The translations under genes were made by a program, and so were the position numbers. The notes beneath the pieces are model-generated. The model ran no database searches. It worked only from the letters and a program-made list of their open reading frames with translations, and was not told where the DNA came from. DNA of 64,000 nt, from the NCBI RefSeq assembly GCF_008329945.1, contig NZ_CP035807.1, positions 2,108,001 through 2,172,000 on the forward strand, given 5' to 3'. Of the stretch, positions 17,800 through 25,297 are shown one piece after another. Positions within the stretch are counted from its first letter, which is position 1, and each line of letters opens with the position of its first letter. Source of the DNA: Thiospirochaeta perfilievii. Its GTDB lineage: Bacteria; Spirochaetota; Spirochaetia; DSM-2461.

Positions 17800-18355
17800 G
17801 CTTTTATTAAGACCATTTTCTATAGAGGACTCTGCAGATTTTTTTTCCATATCAAGTGACCCTATGGTCACTGAGTTTTTAACATGGGGTCCTCATATCC
17901 ATATGGAAGAGTCTTTAGAATCTATACAAACAAGATTTATTAACAATACTAATGTTTTTTGTATTGAACATAGGGATGATAATAAGTGTATTGGCTGTAT
18001 AGATTTAAGATTTGACAATACGAATAAAAAAGTTGGCTTTGGTTATATGTTATCCCAAAGTTATTGGGGGTCTGGTTATATGACAGAGACCCTTAAAGCA
18101 GTTTTAGATTATATCTTTTCCTCATTTGATATAAATAAGGTCGAAGCATCCTACTATGTTGGAAATCCAGGATCTGGAAGGGTTATGGAAAAGTGTGGGA
18201 TGGTATATGAAGGGACTCAAAAAGAGTCCCTGATAATTAAAAATAAGTTTGTAGATGTAGTTAACTATGGGTTAACTAAGAAAGATTTTTTGGACTTCAC
18301 CCAGCCATTAATTAATAAAAAACCTGAGCAGCTGCTGGATGAAATATTAAGGTAA
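17780..18355 (+). CDS. GNAT family N-acetyltransferase (RimJ/RimL type)
   Basis: A 191-aa acetyltransferase. Seen: the opening LKTDRLLLRPFSIEDSADFF, typical of the RimJ/RimL/Acetyltransf_3 branch, then VGFGYMLSQSYWGSGYMTETLKAV with the acetyl-CoA-binding segment (here WGSGYMTET in place of RxxGxG/A), and ASYYVGNPGSGRVMEKCGMVYEG, the usual C-terminal block. Substrate unknown. It overlaps nfnB by 20 bases and ends the plus-strand run; a weak hairpin (18346-18364) covers its end. Confidence 0.82.
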   Translation: MILKTDRLLLRPFSIEDSADFFSISSDPMVTEFLTWGPHIHMEESLESIQTRFINNTNVFCIEHRDDNKCIGCIDLRFDNTNKKVGFGYMLSQSYWGSGYMTETLKAVLDYIFSSFDINKVEASYYVGNPGSGRVMEKCGMVYEGTQKESLIIKNKFVDVVNYGLTKKDFLDFTQPLINKKPEQLLDEILR

Positions 18356-18364
18356 GACCTTAAT
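18346..18364. terminator. Weak hairpin between convergent genes
   Basis: ATTAAGGT/ACCTTAAT forms an 8-bp perfect stem around AAG at the end of the acetyltransferase gene, facing the peroxiredoxin gene. Low GC and no T-tract make it a weak terminator at best. Confidence 0.35.
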
Positions 18365-18380
18365 AAAAAGTTCATAAACA

Positions 18381-18995
18381 TTAACTTAAAATCTCATCAA
18401 GAGTAATATAATCCCCCACATGCCCAGCCATTTTTTCGGCATCAGTATTTACTGGTAGTGTTTTTTTCCCTGGTCTCCAACCTGCGGGACAGACTTCTCC
18501 TGTTTTTGTTGCGTGCTGCCATGCTTGAACTTGCCTTAAGAACTCATTCACATTTCGTCCAACAGAATCAGCTTGCACTTCTTGGGCAACACAAATTCCC
18601 TCTGGGTTAAATAAAAATCTTCCTCTAAGAGCGACCCCTTCTTCTTCTACTAATACTCCAAAAGCTCTACTAACTTCTTGGTTTGTATCTGCGCCTATAG
18701 TTAATTTTAAGCCACTAAGAAGAGTTTCTGTTTCAACGAATCTCTTGTGCGAAAATTTTGAATCCACAGAGACTGCAAGAATTTCAGTGTTTAGCTTCTG
18801 AAATTCATCATACTTGCTATTCATAGCTGCTATTTCAGTTGGACATACAAATGTAAAGTCTGCTGGATAAAAGCATATAACTGACCATTTCCCTTTATAG
18901 TCTTTACTTGATACAGTTTTAAAATGACCTGTTTTTGAATCAAAGGCATCCATTGAAAATTCTGGCATTTCTTGTCTTACCATTGTTGAACTCAT
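18381..18995 (-). CDS. Typical 2-Cys peroxiredoxin (AhpC/Prx)
   Basis: This thiol peroxidase (about 204 aa) reduces hydrogen peroxide and organic peroxides. Seen: the peroxidatic cysteine C51 in ADFTFVCPTE, FLFNPEGICVAQ, the region SVGRNVNEFLRQVQAWQ, and the resolving C169 in GEVCPAGW. The start chosen is the ATG at 18995, 9 nt after GAGGAG; the frame stays open upstream to 19085, but that part has no homology and lacks a ribosome-binding site. It is transcribed away from the suf operon. Reductant is probably thioredoxin via trxB. The promoter (19109-19137) has consensus-like elements and an overlapping palindrome, suggesting a redox- or metal-sensing repressor. Confidence 0.93.
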   Translation of the reverse strand: MSSTMVRQEMPEFSMDAFDSKTGHFKTVSSKDYKGKWSVICFYPADFTFVCPTEIAAMNSKYDEFQKLNTEILAVSVDSKFSHKRFVETETLLSGLKLTIGADTNQEVSRAFGVLVEEEGVALRGRFLFNPEGICVAQEVQADSVGRNVNEFLRQVQAWQHATKTGEVCPAGWRPGKKTLPVNTDAEKMAGHVGDYITLDEILS

Positions 18996-19108
18996 GTTTT
19001 TTTTCTCCTCTACTAATTGTTCTGTTCCTAATTGTTGTGTACTTATTATTTTTTTTCTTGGTCTTACACCTGCTTCACACCCCATAGGTCCCCCCTTATT
19101 ATATAAGA

Positions 19109-19140
19109 ATTATAATACGCATTATTTGCATATGCAAATA
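19109..19140 (-). promoter_or_regulatory. Peroxiredoxin promoter with overlapping 18-bp palindrome
   Basis: On the minus strand the -35 is TTGCAT (19137-19132), the spacer 17 bp and the -10 TATAAT (19114-19109). The perfect palindrome TATTTGCATATGCAAATA (19123-19140) covers the -35. The palindrome is an operator candidate for a dimeric repressor; which one cannot be told. Confidence 0.65.
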
Positions 19141-19147
19141 TTAAAGC

Positions 19148-19205
19148 TTGTATATAGGGTATTAGAGATGTATAAAGCAGTCAAGTAGTAATGATAATTA
19201 TTCTT
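19148..19205 (+). promoter_or_regulatory. suf operon promoter with Fur-like box
   Basis: The -35 is TTGTAT (19148-19153), the spacer 17 bp and the -10 TATAAA (19171-19176). Just after the expected transcription start lies 19187-19205, which matches the classical 19-bp Fur box at 14 of 19 positions (core TAATGATAAT). A second, weaker match (13 of 19) is at 19254-19272. Iron-controlled suf operons are well known; Fur binding here is inferred. Confidence 0.6.
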
Positions 19206-19302
19206 ACAAGGCATAATGTTGTAAAAAATGGGTATTTTATTGTTTAGCTTATTGATAATTGTTCTCATTAAGAGGATAATTAGTTATATAAAGGAAAATT
19301 AT

Positions 19303-20728
19303 ATGGATGATAATTTAAACAAACATCTATCTGGGGAGTATAAACTAGGTTTTGAAACAGATGTTGAATCAGAAACTTTCCCGGTAGGTCTAAATATAGA
19401 GACAATTAAAGAGATATCAAAAAAGAAGGATGATCCTGAGTGGTTATTGGATTTTAGGTTAAAAGCATTTGATAAATGGCTTAAGGCTAAAGAGCCTAAC
19501 TGGGCAAACATACACCATGATCCAATAGATTATCAAAAAATTAGCTACTTCTCTAAACCTAAAAAAAGTTAAACAGTTTAGATGAAGTTGATGAATCAAT
19601 TCTTAAAACCTACGAGCGGTTAGGTATTCCACTAGAAGAGCAAAAAATACTATCTGGAGTAGCAGTTGATGCAGTCTTTGACTCCGTATCTGTTGTTACA
19701 ACATTCCATGAGCATTTAAAAGAGAGGGGAATAATATTCTGTTCCATTAGCGAGGCAGCAAGGGACTACCCAGAACTTGTAAAGAAGTATTTAGGTTCAG
19801 TAGTTCCAATAACAGATAACTACTTTGCAACTTTAAATAGTGCTGTTTTTACAGATGGAACCTTTGTTTATATACCTAAAAATATTAGATGTCCAATGGA
19901 GCTATCCACCTATTTTAGGATTAATGCACAAAATACAGGGCAGTTTGAAAGAACACTTATAGTTGCAGATGAGGGGAGTTATGTCTCCTACAATGAGGGG
20001 TGTTCAGCTCCCCAAAGGGATGAGAATCAACTCCATGCAGCGGTTGTAGAACTAATAGCCCATAAGGATGCTTTTATTAAATACTCCACAATTCAAAACT
20101 GGTATCCAGGGGATGAGAATGGTAAGGGGGTATATATAACTTTGTAACCAAAAGAGGTATCTGTCACGAGAATGCAAAAATATCATGGACACAGGTTGAA
20201 ACAGGCTCTGCTATTACCTGGAAATACCCAAGTTGTATATTAAAAGGGGACAACTCAGTAGGGGAGTTCTACTCTGTAGCCCTAACTAGTTTAAAACAGG
20301 AAGCTGATACCGGAACAAAAATGATACACATAGGGAAAAATACCAAATCTACAATTATATCCAAGGGTATATCCGCTTTAAAAGGAAAAAACAGTTATAG
20401 AGGTTTGGTAAAATTTAATAAGAATGCTATTGGGTCTAGGAATTTCTCCCAGTGTGACTCTCTTTTAATTGGAGAGGATTGTAGTGCCCATACCTATCCA
20501 TATTTAGATGCGGAGAATAGTGAGTCTATAGTTGAGCATGAAGCTACTACATCTAAAATAAGTGATGAACAACTCTTCTATATAAGGCAGAGGGGTATTA
20601 AGCCTGAAGATGCAGTAAGTCTTATTGTAAACGGGTTTTGTAAAGAAGTTTTAAATGAACTTCCCATGGAGTTCGCAGTAGAAGCAAGAGAGTTATTAGA
20701 TATAAGTCTTGAAGGGAGCATAGGATAA
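19303..20728 (+). pseudogene. sufB: sufB, Fe-S cluster assembly scaffold, interrupted by two single-base frameshifts
   Basis: The gene reads as SufB across three frames, about 475 aa if corrected. Segment one (19303-19569) ends PKKS-stop; the expected continuation, [10 protein letters not shown] and onward, lies in the -1 frame from about 19563. Segment two ends at about 20147 after GDENGKG, and the expected [10 protein letters not shown] follows in the next frame. Both breaks are one base short in homopolymers: A7 at 19561-19567 and G5 at 20126-20130. Conserved blocks remain: [39 protein letters not shown] (cysteine) and EHEATTSKI. The start at 19303 follows AAGGA; an upstream ATG at 19228 would add an atypical hydrophobic leader. 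Being first in an intact suf operon, it is probably functional, and the breaks are probably sequence errors. Confidence 0.88.
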
Positions 20729-21483
20729 TGAATTTACTAGAAATAGATAATTTAAAGGTTAATATTAACGATAAAGAGATAATAAATGGTTTAAACCTAA
20801 AAATAGATAAGGGGCAAGTCCACGCTTTAATGGGACAAAATGGGTGTGGAAAATCCACTCTAGCTAAGGCTATTACAGGACACTTTGCAATTAATGTAAC
20901 TGGAGGTTCAATAAAGTATAAAAACCTTGATCTGTTAAATATGGAGCCAGAAGAGAGGGCAAATAGGGGAATCTTTATGAGTTTTCAAAGCCCTAGGGAG
21001 ATTCCAGGGGTAAATAACCTATATTTTTTAAAAACATCTCTTAATTTAAAAAGGGAGTTTAATGGTCAAGAAGAGTTGAATTCTGCCCAGATGTTAAAAA
21101 AAATTAAGACATTAACAAAAGAGTTGGGAATTGATGATAAGGTTTTAAAAAGATATGTAAATGACGGTTTTTCCGGTGGAGAGAAAAAGACAAATGAACT
21201 TCTACAGATGCTACTTTTGGAACCAGATTTGATAATTCTAGATGAAATTGATTCAGGATTGGATATTGATGCTCTAAAAAGAGTTGGTGAGGGAATAAAT
21301 CGGTTATTAGATGGTAAAACTTCTGTACTAATAATAACCCACTATAAAAGAGTTTTAGACTATATAAAACCTGATGTAGTCCACGTAATGGCTGGAGGAA
21401 AAATAGTTAAAACAGGTGACATCTCTATTGTAAATATCTTAGAAGATAAGGGATATGGAGGGATAGATAATGCCTCTAGCTAA
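20728..21483 (+). CDS. sufC: Fe-S cluster assembly ATPase SufC
   Basis: This is the ABC-type ATPase of the SufBCD scaffold, 251 aa. Seen: Walker A GQNGCGKST near residues 36-44, the SufC Q-loop SFQSPREIPGV, signature FSGGEKKTNELLQML near 147-161, and Walker B LIILDEIDSGLDIDAL. The DEIDSGLD form is diagnostic of SufC. It starts in the sufB stop (TAATG) and overlaps sufD by 14 bases. Family knowledge: SufC hydrolyses ATP while SufBD assembles clusters in the cytoplasm. Confidence 0.95.
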   Translation: MNLLEIDNLKVNINDKEIINGLNLKIDKGQVHALMGQNGCGKSTLAKAITGHFAINVTGGSIKYKNLDLLNMEPEERANRGIFMSFQSPREIPGVNNLYFLKTSLNLKREFNGQEELNSAQMLKKIKTLTKELGIDDKVLKRYVNDGFSGGEKKTNELLQMLLLEPDLIILDEIDSGLDIDALKRVGEGINRLLDGKTSVLIITHYKRVLDYIKPDVVHVMAGGKIVKTGDISIVNILEDKGYGGIDNASS

Positions 21484-22555
21484 TTTGAATTTACAGAGTG
21501 TTGAAGAGTTTAGAAACTTTAGTATAGATAGTCTCTTTTTAAAGGATTATAAGGTTAAAATTGGTGGAGAAAAATTTAATATCGAAAACCGTTTTAAAAA
21601 TATGGAAAAGATCTATATTGTTAATGGGATTCCTGTTTCTAAGGATTTACCAATAGGTGTATCAATTGTGAACCTAGATATTACTGAGATTAATAACTAT
21701 AACCCCCTCCTAAATTTCAACAATAAATATAACGGAAAAATATGGGATATTAATTTTGAGAGTCAGAGACTTTCAGATATAGTTATTATTAATGTCATCA
21801 CAGATTCAAATATATTTATTCCTTCAAATATCAGATATTCCATTGAGGATGAAGGTGTTATTAATATATTAGAGGTAACATTAACTCAAGGTAGTAGCAG
21901 TGGGGTTTTAGTTAATAACCGAAGGGAGTTTAGTATAAAAAACTCAACACTAAATTACTCTAGTTTAAATGAGTCAGGGGATGAGAACTCTATACTCTTT
22001 AATTATTATGGTTTTGTAAACGGAGGCTCTCTAAATAGTGTAAACCTTAATAATCAAGGGTTTACAACCATGAATATATGGGATGTGGACCTATTAACTG
22101 ATGGTTCTGAATGTTCTGTTTATGGTGTAATAAAACTTGAAAAAAATATGAAGCATGGAACCATATGTAAAATTAACCATCTTGAAAAAAACACCTTTAG
22201 TAACCAGGAATTCAGGTTTATATTAGACGGAAGTAGTTATGCTATGTATGATGGGGATAGTACTGTTGTTAATAGTGCTAAGGACTCATCTACCGCTCAA
22301 AACTCAAAGACTATAATGCTTTCAAATAGTGCAAGAATATATAACAAACCAAGACTGAATATTTATACCGGGGAGGTAAAAGCAACCCATGGAGCCTCTG
22401 TAGGAAGACTCGATGGTGAGGATATCTTCTATTTAAAACAGAGGGGTTTAAAGGAGTCTATAATTAAGAGCTTGTTAATTGATGCCTTTGTTATTGATCT
22501 ATTAGATAAGGTGAAATCCAATAGTTTTAGGGAGTATCTACATGATAAAAGATGA
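21470..22555 (+). CDS. sufD: Fe-S cluster assembly protein SufD
   Basis: The SufD partner of SufB, 361 aa, shorter and more divergent than SufB but with the same beta-helix core. Seen: a helical N-terminus, a strand-rich middle, and the conserved C-terminal segment KATHGASVGRLDGEDIFYLKQRG (residues about 303-325), which holds the histidine important in SufD and the motif shared with SufB. It overlaps sufC by 14 bases and sufS by 14, so translation of the operon is tightly coupled. Confidence 0.9.
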   Translation: MPLANLNLQSVEEFRNFSIDSLFLKDYKVKIGGEKFNIENRFKNMEKIYIVNGIPVSKDLPIGVSIVNLDITEINNYNPLLNFNNKYNGKIWDINFESQRLSDIVIINVITDSNIFIPSNIRYSIEDEGVINILEVTLTQGSSSGVLVNNRREFSIKNSTLNYSSLNESGDENSILFNYYGFVNGGSLNSVNLNNQGFTTMNIWDVDLLTDGSECSVYGVIKLEKNMKHGTICKINHLEKNTFSNQEFRFILDGSSYAMYDGDSTVVNSAKDSSTAQNSKTIMLSNSARIYNKPRLNIYTGEVKATHGASVGRLDGEDIFYLKQRGLKESIIKSLLIDAFVIDLLDKVKSNSFREYLHDKR

Positions 22556-23729
22556 TTTCCCATATTTTAAAAATAGTAAAACCACCTATCTTGATAATGG
22601 TTCAACAACTCAGAAACCCCAATCTGTAATTGATTCAATTACTAGTTATTATACCCAGTACTGTTCTAATACCCATAGGGGAAGTTACAAGGATGGGAAT
22701 AGGGCAACTAAAGAGTTTGAGGCTTCAAGAAGTTATATTAGGGATTTTATCGGCGCAAAATTTAATAAGGAGATAATCTTTACTAAGGGAGTTACCGAGG
22801 GAATCAATATGGTGGCTAGCAGTTTTGTTAATAGTAGGTTTAAAACTGTTATCATCTCCTCTCTGGAGCATCATTCTAATATTGTTCCTTGGCATATTAT
22901 GGGAAGAACACTTGGAGAAGGTTTAGAGGTTGTTAGATATAGGGAGGACTTATCCTTTGATCTAGAACATTTTGAGGATCTTTTAAGAAAAAATCCCAAC
23001 TCCTTTGTCTCTATAACCCATATCTCCAACGCTTTTGGAGTAGTTAATCCAGTAAAAGAGATAACTGGATTAGCCCACAAATATGGATGTAAAGTTTTGG
23101 TTGATGGGGCTCAGGCATTATCTAGGTTAAAAGTTGATGTTAAAGATTTAGGTGTTGATTTTTATATTGCTTCAAGTCACAAGAGTTATGGACCAACAGG
23201 TGTTGGTGTTTTGTATATTAACGAAGAAGTTTTACCAGAGTTTAGCCCATATCAAACAGGTGGTGCTGTAATAGAGAGGGTCTCTTTTTCAAAATCAACA
23301 CTTTTAGACTCACCCCACTGTTTTGAAGCTGGTACACAAAATATTGCCGGTGTTATTGGGTTTAAAACAGCTCTAAAATACATAGATAGTATTGGTTATA
23401 AGAGTATAGCAGAGAACGAAGATAGACTTGTAAATTATATTATTGAAGGTTTAAAAAAAATAGATGGGGTTAGACTCTACACAGGTAAGAGTCGGATAGT
23501 TGGTAATGTTAGTTTCAATATCCAAGGTTTAATGCCAATAGATATAGGGCTTCTATTAGATAAACAGAATATCTCTATTAGGGCTGGTCACCACTGTGCC
23601 ATGCCAATTATGGAGTCTCTTAATATTGATGGGACTGTTAGGATAAGTCTTGGTGTATATAATAATGAGTCGGATATAAAAACCTTTTTTAAGGGGTTGG
23701 ACAAGGCTGTCTCAATTTTAAGGAAGTAG
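22542..23729 (+). CDS. sufS: Cysteine desulfurase SufS
   Basis: This PLP enzyme (395 aa) takes sulfur from cysteine for Fe-S assembly. Seen: YLDNGSTTQKPQSVI at the start, TKGVTEGINMVASSF, SLEHHSNIVPW with the PLP-stacking histidine, VDGAQALSRLKVDV, the PLP lysine in ASSHKSYGPTGVGVL (about residue 224), EAGTQNIAGVIG and the active-site cysteine in RAGHHCAMPIM. This is the SufS/CsdA (group II) form. It is followed after 2 bases by sufE, its usual sulfur acceptor. Confidence 0.95.
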   Translation: MIKDDFPYFKNSKTTYLDNGSTTQKPQSVIDSITSYYTQYCSNTHRGSYKDGNRATKEFEASRSYIRDFIGAKFNKEIIFTKGVTEGINMVASSFVNSRFKTVIISSLEHHSNIVPWHIMGRTLGEGLEVVRYREDLSFDLEHFEDLLRKNPNSFVSITHISNAFGVVNPVKEITGLAHKYGCKVLVDGAQALSRLKVDVKDLGVDFYIASSHKSYGPTGVGVLYINEEVLPEFSPYQTGGAVIERVSFSKSTLLDSPHCFEAGTQNIAGVIGFKTALKYIDSIGYKSIAENEDRLVNYIIEGLKKIDGVRLYTGKSRIVGNVSFNIQGLMPIDIGLLLDKQNISIRAGHHCAMPIMESLNIDGTVRISLGVYNNESDIKTFFKGLDKAVSILRK

Positions 23730-23731
23730 GT

Positions 23732-24142
23732 ATGATCGAAGATAGAATAAATAATATATTAGAAGACCTAAACATGTTTGATGATGATATAGATAAGTAT
23801 GAATATATTGTAGATGTTGGTAAAAATCTCCCTAATCTGGATGAGTCACTACAAAGGGATGAGTTTCTAGTTAAGGGCTGTACATCTAAAGTCTGGTTAA
23901 TTGCAGAGTACAGTAATGGAGTTATTAATCTAAAAGCTGATAGTAACTCTGTAATTGTTAAAGGTTTAGCATCTATATTAATAACGGTTTTTCAGGATTT
24001 AGAACCAGAAGAGATTGTAAATTATAATATTGATGGTTTAGAAAAGTTAGGTTTAACAGAGATAATAAGTCCAACACGGCAAAATGGTGTTTATCATATG
24101 GTTAATAAGATAAAGCACTATGCAGAACTTTATAAGGAATAG
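23732..24142 (+). CDS. sufE: Sulfur acceptor protein SufE
   Basis: A 136-aa SufE-family protein that accepts persulfide sulfur from SufS and passes it to SufBCD. Seen: a helical N-terminus with DKYEYIVDVGKNLPNL, the acceptor cysteine C50 in LVKGCTSKVWLIAEY, and the C-terminal block GLEKLGLTEIISPTRQNGVYHMV. The GCxSxVW motif marks SufE rather than the zinc protein SufU. It sits directly between sufS and sufT. Confidence 0.92.
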   Translation: MIEDRINNILEDLNMFDDDIDKYEYIVDVGKNLPNLDESLQRDEFLVKGCTSKVWLIAEYSNGVINLKADSNSVIVKGLASILITVFQDLEPEEIVNYNIDGLEKLGLTEIISPTRQNGVYHMVNKIKHYAELYKE

Positions 24143-24144
24143 AT

Positions 24145-24471
24145 ATGGAACTAATGGAAGAGGTTATTACTAAGTTAAAAAGAATATACGACCCAGAGAT
24201 TCCTGTAGATATATATAACTTAGGGTTAATATATAATATAGATTTTGAGGCTTGCAGAAACGGATTATACTGCAATATTTTAATGACATTTACATCACCA
24301 AACTGTCCTGTTGCAGACTTTATACTTGATAGTATAAGAAGATCCCTAATTACAATAGAAGAGATCTATAGGGTAGAAATAGAAGTAACATTTGACCCCC
24401 CTTGGGACAGAAGTAAAATTAGCCAAGAGGGGCAGGAGATATTTGAGATGGAAAATGTTGATATGAACTAG
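24145..24471 (+). CDS. sufT: SufT-like MIP18/DUF59 Fe-S assembly protein
   Basis: A 108-aa MIP18-family (DUF59) protein. Seen: KRIYDPEIPVDIYNLGLIY (residues 12-30), the family signature, then MTFTSPNCPVADFI with C54, and VEVTFDPPW-like VEIEVTFDPPWDRSKIS near 82-97. Family knowledge: SufT aids maturation of Fe-S proteins; PaaD and ApbC-linked relatives share the fold. Its place as the last gene of the suf operon supports SufT. It ends 7 bases before the convergent transporter gene. Confidence 0.9.
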   Translation: MELMEEVITKLKRIYDPEIPVDIYNLGLIYNIDFEACRNGLYCNILMTFTSPNCPVADFILDSIRRSLITIEEIYRVEIEVTFDPPWDRSKISQEGQEIFEMENVDMN

Positions 24472-24478
24472 AAGTTCT

Positions 24479-25210
24479 TTATGCTGCTATTTTCTCTTTT
24501 TTCAAAAGATCCTTAGGTTGTATTAGATTCATTAAATATAAAAATGGAGTATCAATTATTGCAGCCATATATTTAACTACAAGAGTTGTTATAATAATTG
24601 ATCCAATTATATCAAAGGGGAATATTCCAGCTAATGCAAAACCAATTGTAACTAATACTGAATCTACTAGTTGGGAAATAAATGTAGAACCATTATTTCT
24701 AATCCACAAGGTCTTGGTTGAGCTATTCCATGACTTTATTTTAGCATAGACAAATACGTCTATACTCTGACTTATAAAGTATACAATATTTCCAACTAAT
24801 ACAGCTTTGAATGTTCCCCCGTTTATAGAGAAAAATAGCTCTAGAGCACTATTGTAATCAGAACTGTAGTCTAAACCTTTAAATAGTGTAGAAACAAACA
24901 TAATTAGTATAAATGAAATATTTGCAAATATTGATATATGTACTGCATTTCTAGCATTTTTATATCCGTATTTTTCATTTAGAAGGTCTGTAGCAAGAAA
25001 AATACCTGCAAACATTACATTCCCTAATGTTGCTTCTAATTCAAACAGGCCAAAGTTGAAAATAACACCTTTGTTAACCTGTAGATTTGCTGCTATAACA
25101 CTTAGGATTATGTATCCAAGTATACCCTTCTTCCCAAAAAAACGGAAAGCTAAAGCTATTAATGCAAAGTTAAACAGTGCAAATAATAGAAAAATTAATA
25201 AATTATTCAT
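24479..25210 (-). CDS. yhhQ: Queuosine precursor transporter, YhhQ/VUT family
   Basis: This integral membrane protein of about 243 aa has about six helices. Seen: the family blocks ANLQVNKGVIFNFGLFELEATLG, MFAGIFLATDLLNEKYG, NIVYFISQSIDVFVYAKIK, WIRNNGSTFISQLVDSVLVT and VVKYMAAIIDTPFLYL, which together define the YhhQ queuosine-precursor importers (ECF-independent). Substrates in the family are preQ0, preQ1, queuine or queuosine. Two ATGs occur at 25213 and 25210. The second has AGGAG at 6 nt and is preferred. That Shine-Dalgarno is the last part of a preQ1-I riboswitch (25217-25253), which explains regulation and supports the function. Confidence 0.92.
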   Translation of the reverse strand: MNNLLIFLLFALFNFALIALAFRFFGKKGILGYIILSVIAANLQVNKGVIFNFGLFELEATLGNVMFAGIFLATDLLNEKYGYKNARNAVHISIFANISFILIMFVSTLFKGLDYSSDYNSALELFFSINGGTFKAVLVGNIVYFISQSIDVFVYAKIKSWNSSTKTLWIRNNGSTFISQLVDSVLVTIGFALAGIFPFDIIGSIIITTLVVKYMAAIIDTPFLYLMNLIQPKDLLKKEKIAA

Positions 25211-25216
25211 CATAGA

Positions 25217-25253
25217 CTCCTAGTTTTGTTTCGCAGGATGGTTACGAACTGCG
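25217..25253 (-). promoter_or_regulatory. preQ1 class I riboswitch controlling yhhQ
   Basis: On the minus strand: stem CGCAG/CTGCG, a 12-nt loop TTCGTAACCATC between its arms, then the A-rich tail AAACAAAACTAGGAG. This matches the preQ1-I layout (short P1, pyrimidine-rich loop, A-tail that folds back, and a tail ending in the ribosome-binding site). The AGGAG of yhhQ lies in the tail, so ligand binding should hide it: translational repression when preQ1 is plentiful. A 14-nt inverted repeat (25254-25267) abuts it. Confidence 0.9.
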
Positions 25254-25297
25254 ACTGATTTATCAGTGATTTGTAATGTATACATAAATACAGTAAA

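Noticed and set aside
18996-19085. N-terminal extension of the peroxiredoxin frame
   Set aside because: The internal ATG at 18995 has GAGGAG at the right distance; the extension crosses leader sequence and has no homology.
19228-19302. Upstream hydrophobic extension of sufB
   Set aside because: SufB is a soluble protein; the ATG at 19303 has AAGGA and starts at the usual position.
19561-19567. Programmed -1 frameshift in sufB at the A-run
   Set aside because: The sequence could slip, but a second single-base break at a G-run and a third in moxR point to sequence errors rather than recoding.
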